Positions 28,769-41,186 of a stretch of DNA of 64,000 nt are shown here, in pieces. The notes under the pieces are model-generated. The model made no database searches. It saw nothing but the letters and a program-made list of their open reading frames with translations, and was not told where the DNA came from. Each line of letters opens with the position of its first letter. Within the stretch, counting starts at the first letter, position 1. The position numbers and the translations under genes are program-made. The stretch lies in NCBI GenBank assembly GCA_949317995.1, contig OX439048.1, positions 67,833,375 through 67,897,374 of the forward strand, in the 5' to 3' direction. Source of the DNA: Acholoe squamosa (lineage: Eukaryota; Annelida; Polychaeta; Phyllodocida; Polynoidae).

Positions 28769-29028
28769 CCTACACTGAGAAAATATTCTTACTCACATGA
28801 GTCTAGATCCAGACTCAGGCAATGTCGCCAAAATGAGTATGATTTGAGACTCAGCCTGATCCTTGGATGATACTCAGGCAAAGCCAGAGTATCATCCATG
28901 GATCAGTCTCAGGATCTGCCTGAAAATCCTCCAAGGATCAGGCTGAGTCTCAAATCATACTCATTTTGGCGACATTGCCTGAGTCTGGATCTAGACTCAT
29001 GTGAGGAACAATATTTTCTCAGTGTAGG
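28769..29028. mobile_element. Long near-perfect palindromic MITE (260 bp)
   Basis: The arms of about 105 bp start CCTACACTGAGAAAATATT and are mirrored at the right end. A smaller inner hairpin (GATACTC/GAGTATC) lies at the centre. TA-CACTG...CAGTG-TA termini are shared with the 0.9-kb element at 47799-48704. Confidence 0.85.
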
Positions 29029-29785
29029 CTGATTTACTCATGTTTTAGAATCAGGAGCGCATCAGTTATCTTCCCAATGCATTTCAACATACTCACAGTA
29101 AAAAAACAAACTTAAATAAAATCAGGCCAGTTTTTGTCAATTTCCTTTGGTGGAACTTTAAACTGCTGAGTATATCATTCTGATTTTGATGTTCCACAAA
29201 GATGAGTTTCTAAGACCTTCTGTATAATTTGTCAATTAACAAATTACTTCCTTAATTAAGTTACTTTAATACTGATGTGTTCTATTAACATTAAGATTCA
29301 TCGTGATAGTTCAGAAAATATTAATATTTTACACTTATGCTTACAATGTTTCAAAATTAGGCTGAACTGATAAATAGTTGTCAGTTTACTGAAGATATGT
29401 GAGACAGAACCCTTGTCATAAGAATGAAACTGGTTTTCATGTAAAAGGGAAGAAATAAGCTTGAAGGTGACAAAAGCTGAGATTCTAGATGTTGGATTTC
29501 AAATAGTCCAGTAGAGAGAGAGAGGGGTATGGGGGTGGTAAACCATTCACGCATTCACTCACAAAATTAGCCAAGCATCCACATATTAATCATATAATTA
29601 TATCAAATTTACAATGTTCCCTCTAGAATATGATTTGATCACCTCTCAAAATTATTTTACAGTGATCTCTTATTGTGTGATCTATTATCATTTAGCGAAC
29701 TCAATCCGTCTTTACTTTTACTTTACCATAGTACCCCACATAGATAAGTTGTGACTAACACGTGAAGATAGACCCAAGGCAACAC
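29029..29785. other. AT-rich intergenic DNA
   Basis: No exon, ORF or clear repeat apart from short purine-rich GA runs near 29515. Confidence 0.3.
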
Positions 29786-30404
29786 CAGGAGGCCATTTCT
29801 TAACACACTATGACAGCTGTCCTTTAAATCGTAGTGAGAACCTAATGATTTGGCCATAACAGTACCATGCACTAGTAGTCCCTAATGTCTGCACCAGTAC
29901 GACTGCCCAGAGGCGTAGGAAGCAAATCTTCATTGGGGGGGCCCGGCGAGGGCACCATCGCGACCACCTTGAATTGTCGGCTGATGCGTGATGGTGTCTA
30001 TATAATGCGTATATAGAATTCATATAGAAAAGCAATTTTTGGTAAATTTTGGATCTGACTTTAGGCTCAGACCCCCATTTTCCCTATGACATCACCATAA
30101 TAATCTAATTTGAGATGTAAAGTTTTAGCTTCTTTTTCATTGTGTTTATGAGTTCTTGGAAAATATTGGGGGGGCCCAGACATACTCAGGCCCCACCTCC
30201 TTCATGATTGGGGGGGGCCCAGGCCCCCCTGGCCCCCCCTTTTCCTATGCCCCTGCTGCCCTACTAAACCTTATGTGATTACTGCATAGCTGCTAATCGT
30301 AGTGAGCAGTCATAGGGCAGTTCCTACATACCCTGGCTTATCCTTGGCATTTTTAAATCGTAGTGGCTGTGTGTAGTCGTAGTACATTGAGAAATGGCCT
30401 CCTG
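29786..30404. mobile_element. Inverted-repeat element ending CAGGAGGCCATTTCTTAA, carrying a nested MITE
   Basis: The left end CAGGAGGCCATTTC is mirrored at 30391-30404. Internal TTTAAATCGTAGTG motifs are also mirrored. A second copy lies at 55585-55840. The element is interrupted at 29908-30255. Confidence 0.75.
29908..30255. mobile_element. Nested MITE (348 bp) with 5-bp target duplication
   Basis: The ends CAGAGGCGTAGGAA and TTCCTATGCCCCTG are inverted repeats. CTGCC flanks both sides (29903-29907 and 30256-30260). Interior has G- and C-runs but no ORF. Confidence 0.75.
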
Positions 30405-30597
30405 ACAAGTTTGGAATGAGTCTTACATACAAACCCATATTTATGGCAAATTTCCGGAGTGGACGTGTCAAGGTATGTGGCCGTCTTTAGGTTAACCTAC
30501 CCTATGTAGTGTTATATATGCAGGGTAAATAAAAACAAGCCAGGTTAGCTCACATGTCTATCTAGATGCAGAACACACATACTGGGGGCCATCTCAC

Positions 30598-31586
30598 CTA
30601 TCCGATAGACGTTGTTTCTCCAATTACTGCCACATACTTACGAGGGATTCCCCAAGCAAGGCATGTTACATTCTGCCTCATCCACCCTTCCATAGCGTCC
30701 GTAGTAGTTAGAGCAGAAACACCAAATGGAAGCCTGATACACAATCATATCAACTATTGATAAACAGCGTATTCCTTTATGGGCAAGGCGTCAACGCATC
30801 ATGACCATCCATTGTCATGATGCACCAATGAAGCGCTGGCAACTCTGCTGCTGAGCACTTTATTGGTGCATCATTTCAACCTGTCCAGGACTGCATTGAC
30901 CTTTCAGGGTAAGCATTATACAACCAAAAGTGGAATTCTTACTTTTTGTACACTTAAAGCTCAAGTTCAAATCATCTTTATGAATAGCCACAATGAAAAG
31001 TCCTTCAGGTATTGACATTTCCTCTTCAAATAATCTGAGCTCTAAGAGAACTCAGTAAATGGACCACACTTGTATGAATATCACCTCATCAACCACTTAC
31101 CTGCAGACCAAAATATTCATAGTTACCAAAACAGAAGTCTTTACATGTGTTTACTGTCATCGTGCCTAAAATGATGGCAGTACCATTGAGGTCTCTGTCT
31201 GAAGTGTCCTTAAAGCAGCCTATATGGACATGTGACCCTGAAATAAAGATTCAAACGGCAATGTTAGGTTACAATAAGTGCAACCATAGTGTCTTTTGTA
31301 TTTATAAAGGGTCCTTATATGAACTTTGTTGTGTTTACAGTAGCATGCATGCCATTTTTCTGATGTACTCATGTATAAGACTGAGACTGCCAGATGCACG
31401 CTGAGTTTACAAACATCCTACAAGGTGTATCTGTGGTGCATGCTGGAAGCTAGCTGTTCATCACCTTCAACAGATCATTAGGAAGAGTCATTGAGATGAA
31501 TGAACTGTGACCTACTTACCAGAGCATTGAGTTAAGCTGGATATACCAATATACCAAAGGGTGAAAATACCCGGTATGCTCCTCAT
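30598..31586 (-). pseudogene. WSC-domain secreted protein gene, copy B (in-frame stop in exon 3)
   Basis: Minus-strand exons: 31520-31586 (ATG and signal peptide, 22 codons plus 1 nt), 31101-31237 and 30598-30733, each bounded by AG and GT. Exon 2 encodes the first half of a WSC domain (HIGCFKD...C...C, ending YFGLQ). Exon 3 encodes the second half (WCFCSNYYGRYG, NMPC, VCG). WSC domains are extracellular, cysteine-rich and likely bind carbohydrate. Exon sizes and phases match copy A (137 nt for exon 2; exon 3 is one codon shorter). Exon 3 has TAA at 30650-30648 where copy A has CAA, which would truncate the domain. It is probably a pseudogene unless the stop is bypassed. Later exons were not found. 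Confidence 0.7.
30787..30885. repeat. CATCATG hairpin repeat, copy in intron 2 of WSC copy B
   Basis: GTCATGATGCACCAATGAAG, then about 25 bp, then a mirrored CACTTTATTGGTGCATCAT. A related hairpin occupies the same intron in copy A. Confidence 0.65.
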
Positions 31587-31611
31587 ATTGACCTGTAAGG
31601 AACCAACAATG

Positions 31612-32540
31612 TTCATTTTTTTCTTGCAAAAATTGTGTTTAGATCCTAAACACAGTTGTAAACATATCCTTGCCACGATTTTGTAATCACATCAACTTCC
31701 CAGCCGTGTTTAGTCAAACAATTTTATTAGCTCAGGTGTTTAGATATCTAGATGTTTAGGTTTAAGGTTTTAAATTTTGTGTTTAGATCTCTCAATGATT
31801 AGATGGAAAGGCAGAGTCCAAAGGATTATCTTTTGTTTGTTTTTACTTTCTGGGGGATATCAATTGGCAGGTATTTACAAGTGCAAGGTCTCCAAAGATG
31901 TTGGCCAAATGTACATACACACAAACAAACACGCTGCCTTAGAATGAGAGACTTGAGAAAGTATGAAATCTTGGGAGGAAGGGTGTTGCTATATCATTTA
32001 TGAAGTAACCTGCAATAGGTGTCTGTGATGGATATTATTGATTATTGTAGACTAATGATGGTGATGTGAAGTGAATTTAGTCAATCCTCATTTGCTGTTT
32101 CTTTTCTCATGGAATTCTATTAAATGAAACCATGATCAACCTACAGTTTTTGGGATATTTACCACAACAAGTGATCGTGATCATATGTGACAGGATTTGC
32201 GAAAAGGGCCCTTATTGCAGGGTGTATTAAGGCCCCTATTCTCAGTACATGTCACATATGCATAATGTCCGTTCAAATGAAGTGCTGCTACCTGGTGTAA
32301 ATTTGACATCCAACTATCTAAACATATTGGTGTTTGAATCTAAACACCTGATATTCAATGTGTTTTAACTCTAAACATCTAAACATGTTTAGCAAAAATG
32401 TTAAGGTATTTAGAATAAAAGTGTCTAATTTCTAAACATGTAAATAATGAGACACCTACCTGACCTATATGTTTAGGTTTAAACATGTTTAGAAATGAAC
32501 ATGTTTAGAATCTAACCATGATTTTTGAACTGTGTTTAAC
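31612..32540. mobile_element. Diverged GTTTAG-rich inverted-repeat element
   Basis: The left end GCAAAAATTGTGTTTAGATCCTAAACAC is mirrored, imperfectly, by ATCTAACCATGATTTTTGAACTGTG at the right. Interior phrases (TCTCCAAAGATGT, GTGCTGCTACCTGGTGT) are shared with 47799-48704, so it is an older copy of that family. Small ORFs inside are not convincing. Confidence 0.65.
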
Positions 32541-32885
32541 TAACTTATTCTATACAAATGTGGTTTATGGATAATAGAAGAGGTTCTTCCTACATGAGTA
32601 TCCTGCTATATGCCTTCAAAGAATTCACAATCAATACATTGAGTCAATAATGGTGCAAGGGCAGCCTTAGTTAGCAGCTACTGTCATACCAACATCTTAG
32701 CATTTGTGTCTTTTGCTTAATTCTTAATTTCTTACTACTAATCCTTTGATCCAGTGACAGGTTATGGAATATTGATATTTTGTTATAATATACAACTTAA
32801 TCATAACTTTTAAATACTCTGTCTCAGCTAGAGTTCAACCCTCAAGACCCTAAACATGAACAAATACACCACTATAACTAAAATA

Positions 32886-33249
32886 AAGTGGCATAGTCCG
32901 ATGGTTGGGGATCAAAAATCTCCTCAAAAATGAACCAGGATGTTCACATAGATCATACTTCCCATGGTACCTACTTTATTTGTTCTCCTTACCCATATTT
33001 AAGCTCATATTTGAAGGAATTGTCAGATTTATACCTGATCTCCTACTTTTGACATGCATGCCAAAAGTCCATCCATTGGAAATACACTGTAAAATGCTTA
33101 TGGATAGGTCCATGGGACCCCTTTCTAAGCCAGTATAAGCTAAGGATATCAACAGATGACCCACACACACTTAAATATGATGTTATAACAGTGTAAGGAA
33201 CACATACGAATAAGATTTGAAAAATGAAAAAAATCGGACTATGTCACTT
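32886..33249. mobile_element. MITE (364 bp) with TA target duplication and an empty site in unit 2
   Basis: The ends AAGTGGCATAGTCCGAT and ATCGGACTATGTCACTT are inverted repeats flanked by TA on each side, as for Tc1/mariner-type elements. The paralogous position near 35378-35384 lacks the insert and runs straight into TTAATATGTTGC. A 77-codon ORF inside is not considered a gene. Confidence 0.85.
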
Positions 33250-33649
33250 TAATATGTTGCATACAAGCCTTGCCCTATATATGAAGCAGGCAAAGTTAGG
33301 GGTGTGCCCTTTTGGTGGGTATGATATACATTAAATTAGTAATAAAGTTGTCCAAACCATGCACCTGGTGTGCTCTTTGAGATCGCCTTAGGTTTGATGA
33401 ATACTTCATATGATTGGTATTGCAGTATGTAGAGATGTAAGGGAATAGCATTCTACTTACCACTGTGTACTTGGTGTATACTGAGCCAAGGGTGGTAGAT
33501 AGTCAATCATGGTGGTGGGGTGGGGGGGGGCACTTGCTCCTTAAACCAACTCTAGATGGGCTGATTTGATCAGTTTTGGGACAGTTGCTTTCCAATCTAA
33601 ATGGAAGAATGGTGTTTAATGCATTTGAAGGCCGCCGATGAATTAATGC

Positions 33650-33855
33650 AACATGCCCTTGGGTTGTCATGATGCACCAATGAAGTGCTGGTGAGTCTAC
33701 TCACCAGCACTTCATTGGAGCATCATGAAGACCCTCCGGGAGTATATGTATCAACCCCGTAGGGTCGACATGATGCTCCACTAAGTGCTGGTGAGTATCC
33801 TCTTCATCGGTGCATCATGATGACCAATGGGCATGATACATTAATGCATCAGCAG
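33650..33855. repeat. CATCATG hairpin repeat in duplication unit 1
   Basis: AGTGCTGGTGAGT-CTACTCACCAGCACTTCATTGGAGCATCATG forms a strong hairpin, followed by a second half-copy. The edges read GCATTTGAAGGCC and GCATCAGCAGCC. Confidence 0.75.
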
Positions 33856-34527
33856 CCTTTAAGAAGTAAATATTCCTAATTAGATCACATGTATAGACAA
33901 CCCTGATTTTCACCATTGGCTAACCAAGTCAGGCTCTATCTGTGGGTGGTTTTTATAGTTCCTATGCACAATCAACAAATCATCGGGACAAATTTGGCAA
34001 CCCTTTTTGAGGGAATTAGCCAAATGATATAGTGTTATCATACGTGAGTCCTCAAAAAATACTCCTAACCATCATAAGATAAAATATCCTGCCTGAAAAT
34101 GCCCAACTTCGAGACAAACCGAAATATGGCCAAACTTGTGGTCAATGATGGTGCCATTTTACCTTCAGAATCTTAAACCACCCTGAATTAAGGACCCTCA
34201 AGTGCCCAGGCCTTTGCCAAAAACTAATCCTTTCCCGTGGGACAAAGTGACCAAAAACTGGGTGAGTAGCCCCCTCCCTCTAGGCAACCGACGGTTATTC
34301 AAACGTAGGTATTTGTGCATGGCAACCATTCTTCAGACTTGTTTTGTACATCCTTTGTGACGCCTCCCATGTACTAAAATATTCTATTGTATACGAATGT
34401 GGTTTTATGGATAATAGATGAGGTTCTTCCTACATGAGTATCCTGCTATATGCCTTCAAAGAATTCCCAATCAATACATTGAGTCAATAATGGTGCAAGG
34501 GCAGCCTTAGTGAGTAAGAGCATAACG

Positions 34528-34593
34528 CATGGCTGGGCTTTCATGAGGTCCTTTATCTAAAGGATAAAAGGACCGAGTGGACGCCCAGCCATG
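34528..34593. repeat. Short perfect-ended hairpin
   Basis: CATGGCTGGGC and GCCCAGCCATG flank GGTCCTTTATC/GATAAAAGGACC. It marks the left end of the sequence present only in unit 2. Confidence 0.65.
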
Positions 34594-35691
34594 TACTATG
34601 ACGTTTATCCCATGGTTTCCACCATTGAATTAAACATCTTTACCTTTTACAGCCATGAAATTGAATAATTTTTGTTGCGAGTCGATGTGAAGGGGCCGGT
34701 CCTATGCCATATTGGTTTCTTGTCAAGTCATTGGTATGCGAGCATATATCTTCAATTTCCACTGTAAATGCAGCAAAACTGGAGACTTTGACAAGAGAGG
34801 TGAATGTAAATACGCATATATGTCACATAGGGCTAGAAATCATAATGGCATATGTAATTCTCCTCAATTTAGACATTTTCCGTCGACGACAGAGCTTCGA
34901 TTCAAATCAAAACACTGCGTATTCCCCAATAAGTGGACCGGACAGTGCGGATGCAAACTGTTATGTTGACATGCCTCCCTGGAGCATTTTCATAGTAGAA
35001 CAGCTGGCAAGCAGTGCGTGTGGCAGGTGGAATGACCTCAGATCATAAGCCAATGTAACTAATTGTATCAAAATTTTCCATGGTACCTTTAGCGGGGGCT
35101 AAATACATGGCTTTATCAGGGTTGGGCACCAGAAATCAGGTCGGAAACGTGATAACCATGGTATAACAGCTACTGTGGGGTCAGATCAACATCTTAGCAT
35201 TTTTTTCTTTTGCTTAATTCTTAATTTCTTACTAGTAATCCTTTGATCCAGTGACAGCTTATGGAATATTAATACTTTGTTATAATATACAACTTAATCA
35301 TACCTTTTAAATACACTGCATCAGCTAGAGTTCAACCCTTAAGACCCTAAACATGAACAAATACACCACTATAACTATATTAATATGTTGCTTACACTCG
35401 AAACGGAAGCTAATCGACGCCTCATCATTAGGTTTGATGAATGCTTTATATGATTGGTATTGCAGTATGTAGAGAGGTAAGGGAATAGCATTCTACCTAC
35501 CACTGTGTACTTGGTAGGTAGAATGCTGAGCCAAGGGTGGTAGATAGTCAATCATGGTGGTGAGGTGGGGGGGGGGGCACTTGCTCCTTAAACCAACTCT
35601 AGATGGGCTGATTTGATCAGTAGTAGGGACAGTTGCTTTCCAATCTGAATGGAAGAATGGTGTTTAATGCATTTGAAGGCCAACGATGAAT

Positions 35692-35905
35692 TAATGCAAC
35701 ATGCCCTTGGGTTGTCATGATGCAGCAATGAAGTGCTGGTGAGTCTACTCACCAGCACTTCATTGGAGCATCATGAAGACCCTCCCGGAGTATATACATG
35801 TATCAACCCCGTAGGGTCGACATGATGCTCCAACTAAGTGCTGGTGAGTATCCTCTTCATCGGTGCATCATGATGACCAATGGGCATGATACATTAATGC
35901 ATCAG
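35692..35905. repeat. CATCATG hairpin repeat in duplication unit 2
   Basis: Paralogue of the hairpin at 33650, with a few substitutions. Confidence 0.75.
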
Positions 35906-36563
35906 CAGCCTTTAATGAGTTAATATTCCGAATTAGATCACATGTATAGACAAATCTGATTTTCACCATTGGTTAACCAAGTCAGGCTCTATCTGTGGGT
36001 AGTTTTTATAGTTCCTATGCACAATCAACAAATCATCTAGACAAATTTGTCAACCCTTTTTGAGGGCATTAGCCAAATGATATAGTGTTATCATACGTGA
36101 GGCCTCAAAAAATACTCCTAACCGTCATAAGATAAAATATCCTGCCTGAAAATGCCCAACTTCGAGACAAAACGAAATATGGCCAAACTTGTGGTCTATG
36201 ATGGTGCCATTTTACCTTCAGAATCTTAAACCACCCTGAATTAAGGACCCTCAAGTGCCCAGGCCTTTGCCAAAAACTATTCCTTTCCTGTGGGACAAAG
36301 TGACCAAAAACTGGGTGAGTAGCCCCCTCCCACTAGGCAACCGACGGTTATTCAAACGTAGGTATTTGTGCATGGCAACCATTCTTCAGACTTGTTTTGT
36401 ACATCCTTTGTGACGCCTCCCATGTACTAAAATATTCTATTGTATACGAATGTGGTTTTATGGATAATAGATGAGGTTCTTCCTACATGAGTATCCTGCT
36501 ATATGCCTTCAAAGAATTCCCAATCAATACATTGAGTCAATAATGGTGCAAGGGCAGCCTTAG

Positions 36564-37969
36564 TTAGTAAGAGCATATAGATAGAACTAAACGACCGTGG
36601 TGTACAAGGTGGCCGATCCACCACGAGGGGGGAGGGGTCTCCCCCGAGGGCGTTAGCTTCATCTGGTACCCCAAGGGTACTCAAGGCTGAAGCAGTCAAT
36701 AATCTAGACTTTATAACCAGCGAACCAATAATGCCTTTTTTAATATAGTGTACTAGCAGCTTCGCCACTAGAGTTTGGGGCATTAACATAAGTAAATGAT
36801 ACAAATACAGTCTACCATAAAAATTTGGCTGCAAGGAGCATAGATATGATAAGAACTGCTATAACCATGCCCCTCCCCAAACCCCTCCCCCCCCCCACAC
36901 CCTGGCTACCTTCACCCCACCCATTTATTCTTGAAGAGGGTGGCAAAATATGTGGTGCCATCTGACGATCTGCGGCCGCATCTGTGATGTCATACGGCCT
37001 TGACATTTGACCTGTGACCTAGATACGGCCAGTGACGTCTGAGGATGGCTGATTGCAAAGTGACGTGACATTGCTTAGTGATGTGACGTCGCTTAGTGAC
37101 GGGATATAGCACCAAAAATAAAGTAGCAACAACACTCTCCAAGCAGATCCTCTCAGAAGAGTCCAGTTCAGAAGTTTGGGCATCAATACCTCAGTAACTT
37201 TGATCAATTTTAATGTCAAATTTCTTGGAGAAATGGTTTTGATAAACAACAACATTATAGTGTAGCATTTGTGAATACTCACTTTGGGAAATTGTTATTT
37301 TAAAGGTAGGTTAAAACAGAACAAAAATGGCTGATTTCTGTAAATTGTTCAGTTTCTTGATGTTATGCACTTTGTGGTGAGAGATTATATTTGACAAGAT
37401 TCTTTTTCCTAAAAGTATCTATGAAATTAAGTTCTAGAAATTAGGATTACCCAGGAATTTGCCCATGACACTGTGAAAATGTTAGATTTGGTAAATTTGA
37501 GAAGAAAAACCGAGTTAATTTTGAAAAAAGAGTACATACTTCTAGCTAGCCTTTTTTGGTTTATCTGTTCCTGGCAAGCAGTCAACCTTATTTCAATGGG
37601 GTGGTGACCTGCGACGAAGCAATACCTTTTTATATAATATAGGGTAAATAACCAACGAATTTAAGCTTAAATCTAGATGATTGCAATATTATCACCTACT
37701 TGAATAGAGGAGAGGTTAATAAGCACTGGCTAAAGGTTGTCACTTCAATTATAACTCTTTACTTATTTATTGTTCAGGTAAATGGGTCGACTCATTGATC
37801 TCTGGAAGCTGGAGACCATGGTGATGGTAAAACGATTACCTACACCTCTGGAGCTGGGTTCCACAAGAACTGTGATAGATACACACGCACATGTTCTAAT
37901 GGTGACTCGGTCCTTCATAGTTGTCGCGGCATGTGTGAAGGTGAGCTTTAGTGATGCTGTTGTATTAAC
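36564..37969. other. Intergenic DNA with short GTGACGT repeats
   Basis: GTGACGT occurs at 37032, 37059 and 37083. A C-run lies near 36885. Open frames here (for example 36499-36834 minus and 37782-38063 plus) match no family known to me. Confidence 0.3.
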
Positions 37970-38265
37970 CCTTCAAGGGCGATTTCCCATTGGTCATCAC
38001 TTTATTGGAGCACCATGCGGACCCTCCGGGAGTTTATGTATCATCCTCGTACGGTTGTCATAATTCTCCAATGAAGTGCTGGTGAGCAGTTTTGCCCGCA
38101 GTTCATTTGAGCACCATGCCGCCCCTCTGGGAGCATGTGTATCATCCTCGTAGGGTCGTCATGATGCTCCAATGAACTGCTGGGGAGCAGTCTTGCCAGC
38201 ATTTTATTTGTGCATCATGACGGCCAATAGGAATGATGCACTCCTGCATCAGCAACCCTTAAAGG
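37970..38265. repeat. CATCATG hairpin repeat cluster
   Basis: Three related blocks in tandem (GAGCACCATGC..CCCTC.GGGAG...TCATCCTCGTA.GGT.GTCAT), then CAGCATTTTATTTGTGCATCATGA. Confidence 0.65.
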
Positions 38266-38443
38266 GTTAATGCTGTTAGTGTTGAACACAGTCAGGCCTG
38301 ACTTATCCAGTAGTAGGGAAAGTTAGGTAAAGTCTGGCCAATCTCATCAGCAACATGTTTGTAAGAATATCAGTTCGTCATAAGTGCAGATGTCACAGAT
38401 CATCGCATTTGGGCAATCAAGTCAGACCCATCCGCTGTCCCAA

Positions 38444-40047
38444 GGGGCTACATCTGTCAGGAGATTGGTAAGTACATAACTACTACTGGAACACCCCCTG
38501 GGGCTACATCTGTCAGGAGATGGGTAAGTGCATAACTACTGCTGGAACACCCCCAGGGGCTACATCTGTCAGGAAATGGGTAAGTATATAACTACTGCTG
38601 GAACACCCCCTGGAGCTACATCTGTCAGGAGATGGGTAAGTATATAACTACTGCTGGAACACCCCCAAGGGCTACATCTGTCAGGAGATGGGTAAGTACA
38701 TAACTACTACTGGAACACCCCCTGGGGCTACATCTGTCAGGAGATGGGTAAGTACATAACTACTACTGGAACACCCCCTGGGGCTACATCTGTCAGGAGA
38801 TGGGTAAGTACATAACTACTACTGGAACACCCCCTGGGGCTACATCTGTCAGGAGATGGGTAAGTACATAACTACTACTGGAACACCCCCTGGGGCTACA
38901 TCTGTCAGGAGATGGGTAAGTACATAACTACTGCTGGAACACCCCCAGGGGCTACATCTGTCAGGAAATGGGTAAGTACATAACTACTGCTGGAACACCC
39001 CCTGGGGCTACATCTGTCAGGAGATGGGTAAGTACATAACTACTGCTGGAACACCCCCTGGAGCTACATCTGTCAGGAGATGGGTAAGTACATAACCACT
39101 GCTGGAACACCCCCTGGGGCTACATCTGTCAGGAGATGGGTAAGTACATAACTACTGCTGGAACACCCCCAGGGACTACATCTGTCAGGAGATGGGTAAG
39201 TACATAACTACTACTGGAACACCCCCTGGGGCTACATCTGTCAGGAGATGGGTAAGTACATAACCACTGCTGGAACACCCCCAAGGGCTACATCTGTCAG
39301 GAGATGGGTAAGTACATAACCACTGCTGGAACACCCCCTGGGGCTACATCTGTCAGGAGATGGGTAAGTACATAACTACTGCTGGAACACCCCCTGGGGC
39401 TACATCTGTCAGGAGATGGGTAAGTACATAACTACTGCTGGAACACCCCCTGGGGCTACATCTGTCAGGAGATGGGTAAGTACATAACCACTGCTGGAAC
39501 ACCCCCTGGGGCTACATCTGTCAGGAGATGGGTAAGTACATAACTACTGCTGGAACACCCCCAAGGGCTACATCTGTCAGGAGATGGGTAAGTATATAAC
39601 TACTGCTGGAACACCCCCTGGGGCTACATCTGTCAGGAGATGGGTAAGTACATAACTACTGCTGGAACACCCCCTGGGGCTACATCTGTCAGGAGATGGG
39701 TAAGTACATAACCACTGCTGGAACACCCCCTGGGGCTACATCTGTCAGGAGATGGGTAAGTATATAACTACTGCTGGAACACCCCCTGGGGCTACATCTG
39801 TCAGGAGCTGGGTAAGTACATAACTACTGCTGGAACACCCCCTGGGGCTACATCTGTCAGGAGATGGGTAAGTACATAACCACTGCTGGAACACCCCCTG
39901 GGGCTATATCTGTCAGGAGATGGGTAAGTATATAACTACTGCTGGAACACCCCCTGGGGCTATATCTGTCAGGAGATGGGTAAGTACATAACTACTACTG
40001 GAACACCCCCTGGGGCTACATCTGTCAGGAGATGGGTAAGTACTGGT
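38444..40047 (+). repeat. 56-bp minisatellite, about 28 units, each with a splice-donor motif
   Basis: Unit starts GGGGCTACATCTGTCAGGAG, continues ATGGGTAAGTACATAACTAC and closes TGCTGGAACACCCCCT. Units are highly homogeneous with C/T and A/G variants. Every unit carries G-GTAAGT plus a CTGTCAG acceptor-like string 7 nt before it. The period is not a multiple of three and TAA recurs, so it is not coding. Confidence 0.95.
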
Positions 40048-40525
40048 GAACCACCCTTGTGGCTTGTTTTGATATCCCTCAAGACAAAATGTATGGTGTA
40101 AAAGCATAACAGTTTTACAAGGAAAGTCAGCAAATAGAGAAAATAAGGAAAGCATTGCCCAAAATTTGCCTTAGAACCACTATTTTGTATTTTTCAATTC
40201 CAACACTGACCCCATGTGACCTTATGACTAATCTTGACTTCTGTGTGAATGGGACATGTGAGATGAGCAACAACAAGGCTAAATGCGTGTAGGCACTATA
40301 TAGCTACTATATTCTCAACATCAATCTATGAACAAAACATGAACTATTTAATACAGGCCTTTGTCCTGTAAAGGCCTGTACATCACACCAAATAGTTGTC
40401 ATTCAGTATGAATGCAACTTTTGTAAGCTACTTTCCATTGCTGCATCCAATTCAGTGCTCGTCATTCTGCTGTAGGACTCACTTTATGCATCATAAATAG
40501 GGATGATAACTTCATTTATGTCAAG
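40048..40525. other. Intergenic DNA
   Basis: No exon or repeat recognised. Confidence 0.3.
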
Positions 40526-40608
40526 GTGAATATCGTAGTTCCATAGAGAAAGCACTGAACCCCCGTATTGCACCCCTGCGTTAAATAACCGGTGCCAAAT
40601 CCGCACGA

Positions 40609-40676
40609 TGACGTCATAGTTCCATTGCGCATGCGCAGCCTTTTTGAAACGTAAACATCCAAGATGGCAGCGGTCA
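40609..40676 (+). promoter_or_regulatory. Promoter-like cluster: CRE, NRF1 and YY1 motifs
   Basis: TGACGTCA (40609-40616), TGCGCATGCGCA (40626-40637) and CCAAGATGGCAGCGG (about 40659-40673) lie within 70 bp, the spacing of housekeeping promoters. The ATG in the YY1-like motif opens only eight codons and GGTAAATA follows, so a noncoding first exon is possible. No downstream gene was identified. Confidence 0.4.
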
Positions 40677-40764
40677 GGATTTCGGGATGAAGACGGGTAA
40701 ATAAGGGTTTAATTTCAATCTTATTGATGAAATATTGATTAATTATCAACCCAAACACCATGAC

Positions 40765-40870
40765 ATAAATGTAAAGATGAACTCTGACCAGTTTGAGCTT
40801 CCTGTTTCTTCATGAGCGTGTCCTGCCCGTGAAGAAACGGTCAGCTCAAACTGCTCATCGTTCACCTTTA
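40765..40870. repeat. Foldback: GTAAAGATGAAC... / ...GTTCACCTTTAC
   Basis: GTAAAGATGAAC and AGTTTGAGCT...GTTTCTTCATG are mirrored by GTGAAGAAACGG...AGCTCAAACT and GTTCACCTTTAC. It forms an imperfect hairpin after the promoter-like cluster. Confidence 0.6.
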
Positions 40871-41186
40871 CCATTGTATTAGTTGCCATTTCATGCTGTC
40901 AGATTTCCTAGACGCCGACCAAACTTCTTCCTGGGTTGAGCCTAGATTGATGGCTATGGTTATAATATAATACACATAATTTTTTAGAGTTTGAGTTCTT
41001 TGCCTATATAATTGTAATAATGGAAAACTGTGAAAGTAATTCATTTCCTACAATACACCCCCACAAAGCCGATTTCTTAGAGCACCTTCAGCCCATCCAT
41101 CAAACTTATGTCACTTTTTTTTACCATTTTCCACCCTGCTTGGAACCCCTTCATCACTTTTAAAGACAAATTTACATAAAGATGTC

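Larger units (their letters stand above)
32547..34385. repeat. Tandem segmental duplication, unit 1
   Basis: Starts near TTCTATACAAATGTGGTTTATGG and is repeated from 34386. Shared content includes the GCAGCCTTAG phrase, the AATCCTTTGATCCAGTGACAG block, the CATCATG hairpin, and a segment ending in CATGTACTAAAATATTCTAT. A 364-bp MITE is inserted at 32886. No gene recognised. Confidence 0.8.
34386..36436. repeat. Tandem segmental duplication, unit 2 (plus partial third copy to 36563)
   Basis: Repeats unit 1 with few differences but lacks the 32886 MITE and carries about 650 bp of extra sequence (about 34516-35165). The first about 130 bp of the unit reappear once more at 36437-36563. Confidence 0.8.

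Noticed and set aside
36499..36834. 111-codon minus-strand ORF
   Set aside because: Half lies in the segmental repeat; no start context, domain or splice support.
38444..40047. CRISPR-like or coding repeat array
   Set aside because: No variable spacers, and the 56-bp period shifts frame with recurrent stops.
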